A stretch of 64,000 nucleotides of DNA. Origin: Numida meleagris (lineage: Eukaryota; Chordata; Aves; Galliformes; Numididae). The DNA lies in the NCBI RefSeq assembly GCF_002078875.1, contig NC_034411.1:30770260-30834259 (forward strand), read 5' to 3'. The notes under the pieces are model-generated. The model saw nothing but the letters and a program-made list of their open reading frames with translations. It was not told the origin of the DNA and searched no databases. Position numbers and translations under genes: made by a program. Below, piece by piece: positions 11,801 through 23,430 of the stretch. Positions within the stretch are counted from its first letter, which is position 1; the number at the start of each line of letters is the position of its first letter.

Positions 11801-14800
11801 GCCCTACATCCCAAGCAAAAGGATACTGCTTTGCCAAAAGGCAGGCAGGGTGGTGGGGAGGAGTGATACTGGGTGTGTATATACTCATGAGAGCACTGTA
11901 TCCGTGCAGAGCTTCCCTCTGCTTCCATGGGGCACATGTGATCAGCTCAAAAGCAGCACAGGGTGCTCGCATCAGAGCCTGGGCTATAGCCTCATCTGTG
12001 TGACACACAATCTCCCAGCAGGGCTGCCAACGCTGGGCCCCAGCCAAGAGCTTGCATTCTGAGGGACATGTCTTCAATTAAGGTCTTTTCTTCCCCATTT
12101 TGTTTAAAATTGGGGTTGAGCTGCTTCTAAACAGATGTGTTGGGGTAGCCAAAATATTTGCCTTTCTGCTGGTTGCTTGTTTGGCATCCACACGTGGCCC
12201 ATGCCAAAGTACTTCTCCCTCCCACACGCAGTGAGTGAGAGGCAGCTCAGGGGGGTGAGCATCCTCCCTGTGCTCACCCAGAGGGCCAAATGCATACAGT
12301 TCCCCATTTCTCCCATGTCTTACCCGCAGCCCAGGCAGCTGCCACGATTGCTGGGTGCTGCAGATAAGAGACACTGCATGCGTGGAGCAGCACCCCCAGG
12401 ACATCTGTCCATGTGCTCACTAGAGGGACTGACCCTGCAAAATGCAGCAAAGCACCCCAGGGACTCCTCACCTGCTCAGGGACATTCCTAGAAGAATGGA
12501 TGCTCTACCAGCCCCCTGCTGTTGTTCCCATTGGGTGCTCCCAAGCCCATAGCTGTGTTAGCAGCACTGCCAGCAGCCAAGGTTGGGGATGGGGAAGATC
12601 AAGGTGACCTCCAGTGAGAGCAGCAGGGGGTCAGTGCACCTCCATCACTCATTCTGGCTCAACTTAGCATGCCTTGGAGACTATTTCCAACTGCGCGGAA
12701 GTTTCTCTGCATGCAAACTCCTGTGCCGTGCACAGGGAAATCCCACCACTGGAACCTGACCCCTGTGACGCAGAGGACAGACATCCGTAGGGGCCGTCTA
12801 CGTGCAGGCTGTGATGAGGGCTTGCAGGCTCACCACTTGCCGTGCGGGGCCAGGCTGTGCAGTGTGCAGACACCCCGTGACTCAGAGCATCCTCATCAGC
12901 ATGGCATCCAGCCCAGGCTGCAGCTGGGGGAGCCCGCCTGCATCACAATGGGATGCAGGGGAAGCCCCTGCTGGTCTCACCCTCTCCTTTGGAGGCACAA
13001 GGAATAGGATCATCACGCCCCCCGTTCAAACACAGATCCCTTTGGGCTGGCAGAAAGCCACAGCCACTTTTGGGGTCAGGAATGGGGCTGTCTCACCATA
13101 CACCTGGTTTCAGCTCCTCAGCATGCTCTTGCCACCTGCAGAGTTAAACTCAAGCTCCTGCTCACATGAGTACTCTCAGCAAGGCTCCCCAAGCCCGACA
13201 CGCCAGCTTGACCCTGCAGCAAGCTAATAACCTGTGGAGAGGGCATTAAACCAACTTTTACGCTTGGGAGCCAGATTCACCCCTACTCAGTCACGCACCT
13301 GAACACCCATCCATGATGCAGACAACCGTTGTTGCCAGGGCTTTCAGGCTACAAATGCTCCGGGCATATCCTCTGGCCAAGTCTGAGAGGCCATGGTGGG
13401 AGGCTCGATTTTCAGCTATCACTTTTGCTAAGTAATAACCTGATGGGGAGAAATGCTGGCACTGGTTCATCCCAACCCCAGCTGAGCCATCCATGCCTCC
13501 TTACACCATTTGTTCCTCTCCCAGGCCCCTCTTCTTTCACTTGCCACTGCCTGGGTCTGAGTGTTCAGGAAGGACCTAGATCTCTTCGGGGCAAAACAAG
13601 CCAGTCAGGTCAATCCCAAGGTCCCACCATCACCTCTTTGGGTCCCACTCAGCAGCTTGCTCTTCCTGGAGGCTTCTGTACCACATATATCCCAGCAGCC
13701 CACTGCTCAGCAGAACAAGAGGGTCAGGAGCTGACCTGGGAACACATCTCTTGCTGTAGTCTCACAGGTTTTTTGAGTTTGGGAGCCACCTTTCTGAGCT
13801 CATGCACTTCGAAGATTCACTTGGTCTCTGTAGGCTTCAGTGTTTCTGTCTGCCACCACTTCATTGAAGCAGGTCCCAGGCTCACTTGCTCTTGTTCTAC
13901 AGTAGCAGACCTGAGCTGATAAGATACCACAGTGCTCAGAAGTAAGAGAATTAGTTTCAATAGCAGTTTAAATGTCAAATTCCCCCATGGGTCTGACGTG
14001 CAATGTGCCCTAGCTGGAGGCCTGCTCTGGACTTAGTATTCAGGTTTTCATACACCTTGAAGCTTCTTGGAACTCCCTTCAGCCCAAACACTCAGCATAC
14101 TGGGGCCTGCATTTGGCAGCAGATAAGTCCAAATAATGAAATGGGGGTCAGAGGTGAGGGAGACGCTGTACAGGCTTGGTGAAGATGTCTCCATGGCTCC
14201 CTGCCCCATCCCTCCACCAAGGTCCTTCCTCCACTCCTTTGTTCATTGAAGGTCAAGGAGAGAGGACATGAGCATAGCAGCCCTGGTCGTGGTATTAGAT
14301 TAGATCCTAGTGACATCCTGTAGGCCCCCAGCTACTCCATCTAAAAAAATGGGTTTCCATCCAAGCTTACAGGAACATAGCTGGGATCCATTTATTCACT
14401 AGGTAGAGGTTCTTCCTCTCCAGTGCTCCCTGTCTGACACATCAGGAAATGAGAGACCTCTCTCTTGCTGTCTGTCCCTCAAGCAAAGTGTGCAAGTGCA
14501 AAAGGAGTGAGGTATAAAGGTGCAAATATCTGCTGATCCCACAGCCAAGCCACCACTGGCTCCTTCAAAGGGTGGGCCCTCAAAGAAAGGATGCATAGCA
14601 CAGGCATAGCCAGTTTCTTGCCTGAGCTTCAGATCACTGTAGACCCTCTCTTGGAGGGCCAGCAAATACACAGTCATGTTGTGAATGTGACCCACACCAG
14701 CACATCTGTGACCCAGCTGCACACAGCTGGCAGCACCAACAGCATCCTGAGCATCCCAAGGGAGAGGAATCACCAGCCCATGTGTTCTGAGCAGGCTACC

Positions 14801-17800
14801 CCTCTGGCTCTGAACAAGGACCCAGGGCTTCCCTCCCAGCCTTTCAGGTGGGAGGTGGATGGTCCCCCAAGGGCATCCCAAAGGCCCTCAGCAAGGCTTA
14901 GTGCCCATATGCAACCCCACAGGAGTACTTGGTAAGGACGGGGGATGGTGGCAAGGTTTTGCCTGATCCCTAGTCACCACCAGTTCACTCACAACCTCGT
15001 CATGGTCCCCCAGACAGACTGACCTTCAAAGAGTGCTCTCCACTGAACACACAGCAGGATGAATTCCTTTCTTCTTAGAAGAAATGTCTTGCTATTTAAC
15101 AAGAATTACCCCGTTTCCTCAGTACCTGGGATTTATGACTTTGATTGCCCAATGCTTGTCTGATGAGCTTGAAAGGAGGAGGAGGGAGGTCAAGCCAGCC
15201 TCCCCAGAAATAATGAATATCATCTCAAAACAACCTCAAAGATGTCATGAAGGTCTTCCTCGAATCATTCCCTATTCAACTTGACGTAGTCATCCAGTAA
15301 ACATGCCAACCATCAGCCCAGCAATGTCACACACCGAATGTTCCAATTGGTTGCTCACATACGCTACTCAAGTTTTACTAGGAAGCATTTACATCTTCAT
15401 CACAGCATCAGAGGGGGACTGTTTTTTCCAGTCTCTTCTGAGTCAGTGGTGAGCAAGTAGGATGTGTGGACAGTGTCTGGTGACGGCATGCCATGTATAC
15501 GCAAATCCGGGGGAATAATTAGGTACATGGCCACACTGTAACCTCAGCCTTCCTCTGTGGTCCCACATTCAACCTGGAAGCCAGAGAGCCAGGGCAGAGC
15601 TCAGCCTCGCTGAACCCAGGTGGAAGAGAGCTTTGGTTTGAGGGCAGTGCTGGGGAGAGGGACTCTGATGTTCCCTACAGCCCTCACTGCCCCATGCCTT
15701 ACAGTCTGGGTGAATGATGGTGATATGACAAGAGAGTGGGAAGCATGTCAAGTTCCCAAGGCTCAGCACTGCAGAAACAACATTCACAAAAATTTCTACT
15801 TAATTTGTATAAGACCCTTTCTCTTTCCTTTACCTTTTCATACCCTCAGTCTTTATCTCTCTCTCCCTCTCTGACAGCCCTCCAACCTGTACTCCCAAGA
15901 AGAAGGCTATGATAACAGCGAGGCTGGATAATATCACTGCTCTGATGCCCAGAAAGCCTTTGGCATGTTTGCTGAGAGCTGTCTCAGGGCAGCTGCAGCC
16001 TGGGCTGAAACATGTGGGAGGCTTCCTGCCGCCTGCAGCTCCAACACAAAGGACAGGGATACTCCATCCTTCGTGAGGTGCAAGCTTCTCACCCTCTGCA
16101 GATAACCTCCAGGGGTGAGACAGGGTGTGGTGCCCAAATCCGTAAACAGCTCACTTGCATTTTCAGAAATCCCCTCATCATCCTAGCAATCCTCCCTAAC
16201 AACATCTGTCAAGGATATCTGTGCTCCCATATCTCCACGAAGGCCTTTAGGCAAAGCCAGTCTGGGCTGGCAAAACTTGCTTGAATATTATGGTATGGTG
16301 CAGCCAGGGACCTCTGGTTTGGGGGCTTCACACTATTGTCTTTCAGCAACTCTTTATGGCACAAACATAAAAGCAGAGAGCAGCTCAACTACTGCTCTCT
16401 GCAGAGGAATCAGGAGTGTTTGCAGGCTGCTTTTAGAGGAGTCCTCTCCAGGCCATCTGATCCAACCCTTCCCTTCACTCGTAACAAAGGAAAGGGCTCA
16501 CCGGCCCCAGCTGGCTTTCCACTCCAGCCACCTCGCCAGATGTTGGCCATTAGCAGGGACCAGCACAAACTCTGTCCAGCCTCTCGGAGAAGCCCCCATG
16601 CGCTGTCAGTGAGACATGGTTGTGGGCAAGGGTGTGCGTGTGCAAGCCAGCATGCGTGCTTGTAAGTGTGTCTCCAAGGGCTGCAGTAACATAGCCGCTC
16701 CTTTGGCCGTGTGCCAGAGATGAAATGTCTTTTCTCACACACGCACACTCTCAGCTTTTTGCTCACCCTTGCCCCCTCGCTGCTTCACGAAGCCCCAGAC
16801 CCAGCTGACTCAACAGCTGAGCTATCGGGAGGCACAGAGCTGGAGATCTCCCTCCTCCTCAGCTGCACTCACGTCGAGCACACAGGCTCCAGCTTCTGAC
16901 TCTGCTTCCTCTTGTCTGCTGCCCTGTTGCAACTCTTTCTCTAGTCAGCCTCAGAGACAAGGAAATACAGCTCCCTGATTCATCTGCTGTGGTCCTGAGG
17001 AACGTGAATCCTCAGCTTTCAATTTCTGGGGATGGAGTGGGATCTGTTTACTCAGGGATGTAAAATGAAGTCATTTTTTTTCCCATTTATACCAACAGCG
17101 GAAAACCATTTCAGAGGGAAAGGAGTGGGTTCAGATCTGGCCTCAGACAAAAGCTGAATGAACTCAGATCAGAATCAAAGTCAAACAAAGCTTCTGGGTG
17201 GTTCAACCATAACACCGATAAGTCCTGACCCACGTTCTCTGCCTCCACAATCAGAAAAAGACTCTGTGTTATGGATAGGGCTATAGCCTATGAATCCTAG
17301 TTCCTCATATTTACTTCTGGCCACCCAAATTCACCCCCCTACCACTGTTAGGACAAGACTCCAGCAGTCCTGCCCCTGGGGCTTGCTTTATACATTAGGT
17401 CAATTCCTCTTCCAGAGCTGGGAGGGGAGCCCTGGAGTCCTGCTTGAATCCTTTGGCTTCACTCTTTGGAAGAGTTCTTGTTCCACCCACTGATCCAGCA
17501 GGGACTGTGGAGGTGTCTGGGACAAAGCAAAAAGCAAGTCTGGCTTCATTCATATACATTGCCCCTTAAAAGAAAGGGCACAAGATCCTCAGCTCAGGCC
17601 CAGCTCAACTCTAGGTGGATCTGAGGTCAGGTATATCTCAGATAGATGCAGGAAAAACCTTTGACTCAAACTGAATCTATGATAACATTACCTCTAATGT
17701 GTGTGAGTTGAGTGTTTTTACTCTCAAAGTTTTATCCGCTCTCAGGTCTTCACCGTTTGGCATTTACATGCGGCAGCACAGCTCCTCAGCAGATGCAGAT

Positions 17801-19929
17801 AGAGGGCTTCAGGCATTGGGTGACTTCTTAGAAAATGAGAAGATTGCCTGCCCTGCCACAGTGTCCCCAGCAACTGCAGCTCCCACTGCTCAGTTGTGAG
17901 GAGCAGCACCTGGGAGGCAACAAGCAGAGACCTGTGGCTGATAGCTTCAGCATTTCAACAACTATCTCAGCCACAGTGGGTCAGTGGTCCAAGGGGAGGT
18001 CTTAGCTCCCACATGGGGCTCTACAGGCAACAACAACAACAAAAGCCAGGAGAGAGTGCAGAGCGATAGAAAACGTATTTATGAAAATCTGTGTTGCTAA
18101 GCAGACATGCAGCTGGGATTCACACCAGTTGAAATCTCCTTCGGTCCTCCTTGGCTCTGTTCCCAGATATAATGAGTTGTACTCGAGGGAGCTCAAAGTC
18201 ATGACTTCAGGGGTCCTGCTGCCAGATTCACGTCCAACAGAATAGGAGTGGGGGTAATCCATGATCATGTAACTCCCCAGGACTAGAAATGTCATCACTG
18301 ACTTCACTGGGTGCATTTCACTGCTCTCCAGAACCCCATAGAGCGACTCGCTGACATCATTCCTACGGCCAGGCTTGGCAGAGACGGTGGGGATGAGGCC
18401 CACAACAGCCAGCAGGCCAGAGATGGTCTGCATGGTTTCCATATGTTAGTTCTTTCTGAGGATTGTGTCACAGCTGCTCAAAAGCCTCAGGTGCCCTCTT
18501 TAGCTCACCGGTGCAACAACCGTGACTGCTGCTGTACATGCAATTTCAGCAGATCTGTCGCGAGACACCCTGGCTAATTGGGCAAGCAACTGGAAATCCC
18601 TTAGCTGCTTCTGCTAAAGGCAAAGAGAAATGAAACGCGACCCCCATCTAGAAAACTGCCTTTTTGTTGAATTGGCTATTAAATATAAGGTTTTGTCTAT
18701 CAATAAGCCATGGCAGAATTTTCGACTGGAGACACATCTGTGCTTCCCCAAATGTACCCAGACAGTGGGCAAGTGGGACATACAGGCACGTGGCAAGAGA
18801 AGGGGAGAGGGGAAGGGGACAGGAAGAGGGGCAGCTACAGAAGCACAACAGCAGAATGCCACTCTAAAAAGGATTGGAAGAGAAGGAATAAAGGTTGCCA
18901 TTGTTAATTAATATATTTACATCCTAGCAGTTGCAGTCCACAGGATCTATAAAACAGACTGTGTGTCACAAGAAGCATCCTCCCAGAAACACTGATGAAT
19001 TTCTCCTGAAACTAACACATGCCATTAGGTTCAGCAAGGGAAAGTGCCAATTCTTCAGTCACCAGAACTTTCTATCTCACACTGCTATGACTCAGAAGAT
19101 ATCCTTCTAGCATCTATTCATTTCTTGTTTCCCTTTTCATCATATTTTTACGATTAGCTATGGACAGTCAGGCGGAAAATATTACATAGTCTGATTTCTG
19201 TTACCTAGCGTATCAAACTAAGGCTCCTATATGGCTTTTCTCTTGCATATACTAGTAGGCAAAATGATAACTTTCTGGTGTGATTTCTATCTATGAGATT
19301 CAGCTGGTGTGAGATGATTTCTAGTGCAGGTTGTGTTCTGGAAAGAAGGCTGACATGTCTCTACTAGATCTAATCTCGTATTTCTCAATAAGATTTCTTC
19401 CCCAAAATGAAAAAAAATCAACTTACTGGAAATGAACCTTTTTGTGGAAACTTTCCAATGCTAACAGATCATACAGATCAAAGTTAGATACTCAAGGGAT
19501 GCGGGGAGACCCAGATTCAAGAGGTGCATCAAATGGATTAGGGAAACTCATTCATTATACTGCCATGGTTCCACTGACAGAATGAGACCTGTGCTCAGAT
19601 CCCTTGCCTAAAACTTACTGAATCACGTACGCTACATGAAACAGCTCTCTTGGACAGAGGGAAAGCAACTCCATATAGCAACACAAAGGATAAGGAAAGC
19701 AACCAGGATGCCAGAGACTGAAACCTTGGTCCCTGCTGCAAGCCAAGCAAATATTTAAACAATTTTCACTTACAGCACCTTCAAAATGCTCTGTGCCACA
19801 TTACCCACAGTGTTCTAGGTAGCCACCATGCTCAGTGTTGCTGCAGCTCTCCTCGCCTGGCACATTTGACCTGAAGCACTGCTCAAATGCTCTTTCACTC
19901 ACAAGGCTAAGTGAGGACAGCTGGTCCTT

Positions 19930-20187
19930 ATATAGAGGGAATGTCCTCAAGTTGCACCAGGGGACGTTCAGATTGGATGTTAGGAAAAATTTCATCTCTG
20001 AAAGAGCAGTCAGGTGTTGGAACAGGCTTCCTAGGGAAGTAGTGGAGTCACCATCCCTGGAGGTGTTCAAGAAACGTTTAGATTTTGCATTGAGGGACAT
20101 GGTATAATGGGGAAATATTGGTGGTAAGGCCAACGGTTGGACAAGATGATCTTGGAGGACTTTTCCAATCTTGGTAGTTCTATGATA
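19930..20187 (+). mobile_element. CR1 LINE 3' fragment, diverged
   Basis: A short, 5'-truncated CR1 copy in + orientation. Landmarks in order are CCTCAAGTTGCACCAGGGGA, GATTGGATGTTAGGAAAAAT, a diverged GGAACAGGCTTCCTAGGGAA, then GAGGTGTTCAAGAAAC, GATGATCTTGGAG and a final AGTTCTATGATA. It is more diverged than the copy at 1930-2620. It ends 30 bp before the foldback at 20218, so the two may have been placed together by related events, although the foldback does not resemble CR1. Confidence 0.88.
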
Positions 20188-20217
20188 AATCCAGTTGTTA
20201 AAGAGCTGAAGCAAAGC

Positions 20218-20350
20218 ACTGAGCTCTTGCAGAGTGCCATTACAAGGGCAGTCAACTCCAATCACAAGAAATGAGCCTCAGTGAGCCTACCCAACATCTC
20301 TTGTGGTCGGAGTTAGCTACCCTTGTAATGGCACTCTGCAGGAGCTCAGT
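20218..20350. repeat. Long foldback: 56-bp inverted repeat with 21-nt loop
   Basis: Left arm 20218-20273 and right arm 20295-20350 are reverse complements at 49 of 56 positions with no gaps. A stretch of 21 consecutive paired positions occurs in the middle of the outer half. The loop is 20274-20294. All seven differences are transitions. Any transcript across it would fold into a very stable hairpin, with three of the seven differences becoming G-U pairs on the + strand and four on the - strand. I do not recognise the arms as a known transposon terminus. It could be a miniature foldback element, a local inverted duplication, or a hairpin-RNA locus. Confidence 0.95.
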
Positions 20351-23300
20351 TGGGCAGTCAATGAGTCACCTTATTGCTGAGAAATCAGTGGGACCTAAGA
20401 GTTCCCACTGGCAACCCTAAAAAGCAGCTAATTTCAGGTGCTTCGGGCTGCTGGAAGCACTAGTATGAGTAGCTTGGAACCATCTAAATGCAGGCAGCTG
20501 TCAGATGAGAGGGATCTTGCCCCTACATTCCATGGAAGGAAAGCCCATGGTCTTGGCCATGGGTTTCCACCATCTCCATCCAGCCAACATTGGTGACCAA
20601 CACCAGTCTCCCCATCCAGCTGCTAGCACATTCACAGCTGTTTGCACAACCATTTCTCAGCCTGAGCAACAAGTGTTCTGATCCATGAAGGGCAGCACCA
20701 TTGCTGCTGACAAAGCAAGAGAAGAAGGAAACGACTGGGGAGAAGGGTGAACAAAGGCATCACCTGCCCTTTTAATGGACACACAGGATCAGGTCTACTT
20801 TACCCAATCTGCACTGCAAGTACAGATTTCTCCACATGCTGACAATGTTCTCCTGGACAGTCCCTATAAATAGCATTCAAAATCTGTCACTCAGTGGGCA
20901 CAGACAAGTATTTTGCTTCTTCCTCCCTGGAGTACCCATTGCCTATAAGCATGGCCCTAAAAAAAGGGCATCTCCAGGAAGACTGCAAAATAAGACAGAT
21001 AAAACAAAAGCTACATTGCACACCCACTCCTCTTTAGCAGGAAGTACATGGTCCACAAGCCACATCCTGGCTTTTCAGCCCTCAGCACTCCATATCAGGA
21101 GCCCAGTCCCTCTGCAAACCACACTGCACTGCTGCTAATGGAGAATAACTCTGACTTCCAGCCAGCAACAACAGCCCTGTGGGCCAGGAACTGCATAACC
21201 CCTGGGTTTCCCTAGACTGTCGTAAGGAAGTATCAACAACGGAGCACAGGCCTCGTGCCCTTATTTTCCACAAACCCATACCTGGTGGGGCCCTCTCCTC
21301 TGGCACTTAAGAAGCCACCTTTGGAGCTGAGCACCAGCTGTGAATTTGTTTTGCAGGGGGTACCTCATTCAAACTCACATATTCACCATCCTGTGGGAAA
21401 CCTGGCTACCAGAAGAGCTGTGCAAGCTATTCCTAGCTGCTTTCTGAAGAAAGCAGTTCCCAGCCACTAGCTTGTCACCACGGGCTAAGGAAGGGTGCAC
21501 CTTCCCAGCACTCTTCCTGCTCTTTCCCCTTTGCCAATACCTCTTATTGCCCTGCTCAGAGGCAACAGCTCCAGCACTGCAGGACCTCCCAGCTGCAGAA
21601 AGGCTCTGAGTGAGGAAGCTGCCCCTGGCCCAGGCCCTGCCCTCCTAGCCTGCCCCATCCCACTCCAAAAGCCCTGCTGGCAGTGTGCCTCCTGGCTCCT
21701 GAGAAAGCAGCCCCTGAGGGGCTGCTCCTAATTGGTGGTTTCCTCCTCTTTCTCTTATGTTGTTGCATTTTGCTTCCTCACTCATATTTTATAAGGCTGG
21801 TTTTTAATAGGCTGCAAAGACTGCCAGATCTCACTCTACCTTCAGACTACTACCACTGAGGGAAAACGTCCTGCCTGCAAACCAGGACTGTGGCTTTGTG
21901 CCTATGTGCAGGCAGGGCCAGTGGGCCCAGCCAGAGGCCCATAAGGGCTCTGAAGTCTAAGGCTTCAGGCCTGCAATGATCTGGAAAGCACCCGAGCTGA
22001 TGGGCACAGTAGCCCAAAGAAGACAACCAGGGAAGGATTTCCCATATGTGCTCTCCTGAGAGCTGCTAAACCATGACATGGTACATGTGTTGAGCAGGCA
22101 AGGTCTCCATAGACTAAACAGCCTGAGTGTTACCCACCTGCTACTACTACACTCTCCTTCAGGGAACTGAGGAACCCGAAGACAGCACTGCCTGAAGTGC
22201 AGATAGATTTTATTGCTGCATGCCCCAGCTGCTGAGGAAGGAGTGACTGGACACAGGTAATTTGCCAGGAAATGGCAGACACACTGAGGAGCCTTCTGCT
22301 TCCTCCAGTGAGCCAGGCATAGAAAACAGAGGCTGGGAGATGCTCCCCTCCTGCTGTCTCTGTCATTTGTGTGCTCATCCTGCCCCTGACAACCTGCTGG
22401 GCCTCCCCTGAAAGTCAGGACACTGCTCTTCCAAGGTGCCTTTGGCTCATTTTTTCCCATGTAGGGTCTTATGGGTGCTCTGGGCAGCAGAATCAACATG
22501 CTGACACTGAACATCCACCTCAGGACAGTGGCAGCTGAGCCAGGCAGCACTATTCTCCTTGCCCTGACAGCAAGCCCTTGCTCTGGCAGCGCTGTAAGTG
22601 CAGAAGGGCTGGTGTCCACCCCCACTTGTTTGCACAGCCAGATTCTGTGCCCAGGGAGCAGGCAGGGAATGAGGCACATGGCTATGGTTGATCAAAGCCA
22701 CAAGCAGTCCTCTGAGAGGAACCCCTGGCTGAACTCTGCGGTGGCAGCTGCAGTCCCTGTCCCCACAGGCAGATTGTGGGGAGAAGGAAGCTGAAAAAGC
22801 CTCACGCAAGCACAGACAAAATCTTCCTCCCTCCTTCCCTCCAGCAGAGGCTCCCTTGCCAGCTGCTCAGCACCTCATCTCCAATTCCCCACCAGCTCTG
22901 GGGCCTGAGCAAATCTGCAAGTTACCAAACCTCACCTGCCCCTGTGCTGGGATCCAAAGCGGGCAGCCATCCCTCCTCCCTGCTCCCACCCTTCGCCCTC
23001 GTCACAGCCACATCACTGCTTGGAGAGGTTTCTCATCTCTGAGGAGCCCACACACGCTGTGACTACTGAACCCCACACGTGGCTGGCAAGCCATGAGGGG
23101 CTGTTTGTGCTCCCGCTCCACTTTGCAGAACTGGCCAACATACCATGAATTACGAGTGTCAGATATCACAGGCAAATCTCCAGCTGGATTTTCCATTCAG
23201 TTGGAGCTATTGGTTCAACAAACGGCAGCAAGTGCCTCCGAGTGTAAGAAAGAGGGGTGACTGTCAGAGAAGGGTCAGGGCTTGATCCCCTGCATCCATC

Positions 23301-23351
23301 CCTCCCTCTCACTCTCTTGTAAGCTGGCCTTGGGTTGCTCTGAAGTGCACC

Positions 23352-23430
23352 GCCTGAATATTCAGGCAGTCTATCTCGCATCTCTGATCCTTTGATCCTA
23401 TTTGCATACAAATGTCATCGGAGATAAGGA
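23352..23430. promoter_or_regulatory. Palindrome and transcription-factor motif cluster
   Basis: Within 80 bases lie a perfect 16-bp palindrome GCCTGAATATTCAGGC (23352-23367), a TCF/LEF-type CCTTTGATCC (about 23389-23398), a full POU octamer ATTTGCAT (23400-23407) overlapping its partial mirror ATACAAAT (23406-23413), and a GATA core AGATAA (about 23422-23427). The motifs are read directly. Such a density of developmental-factor motifs in an intergenic region is typical of enhancers, but function is inference. Confidence 0.3.

Larger units (their letters stand above)
2621..19929. other. Long intergenic stretch, no gene recognised
   Basis: About 17 kb with no exon I can recognise on either strand. 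Base composition is moderately GC-rich but CpG-poor, as in old noncoding avian DNA. The longer open frames here (for example 8331-8894 on -, 13329-13919 on +, 14399-14881 on -, 18002-18442 on -) have no family signature. Contents noted: a 25-nt A run near 5511-5535, a possible MIR-like SINE remnant at about 5055-5140, a spaced palindrome at 8877-8898, and GT-rich sequence around 16620-16675. Gene order suggests the stretch lies between MRPS18A and VEGFA and could hold distal regulatory elements, but that is inference. Confidence 0.55.

Noticed and set aside
19801..20265. 154-codon frame on the - strand
   Set aside because: It runs antisense through the CR1 copy and into the foldback, so it is a by-product of repeats.
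21957..22679. 240-codon open frame on the - strand
   Set aside because: No recognisable family, no splice or promoter context, and a cysteine-, serine- and proline-rich random appearance.
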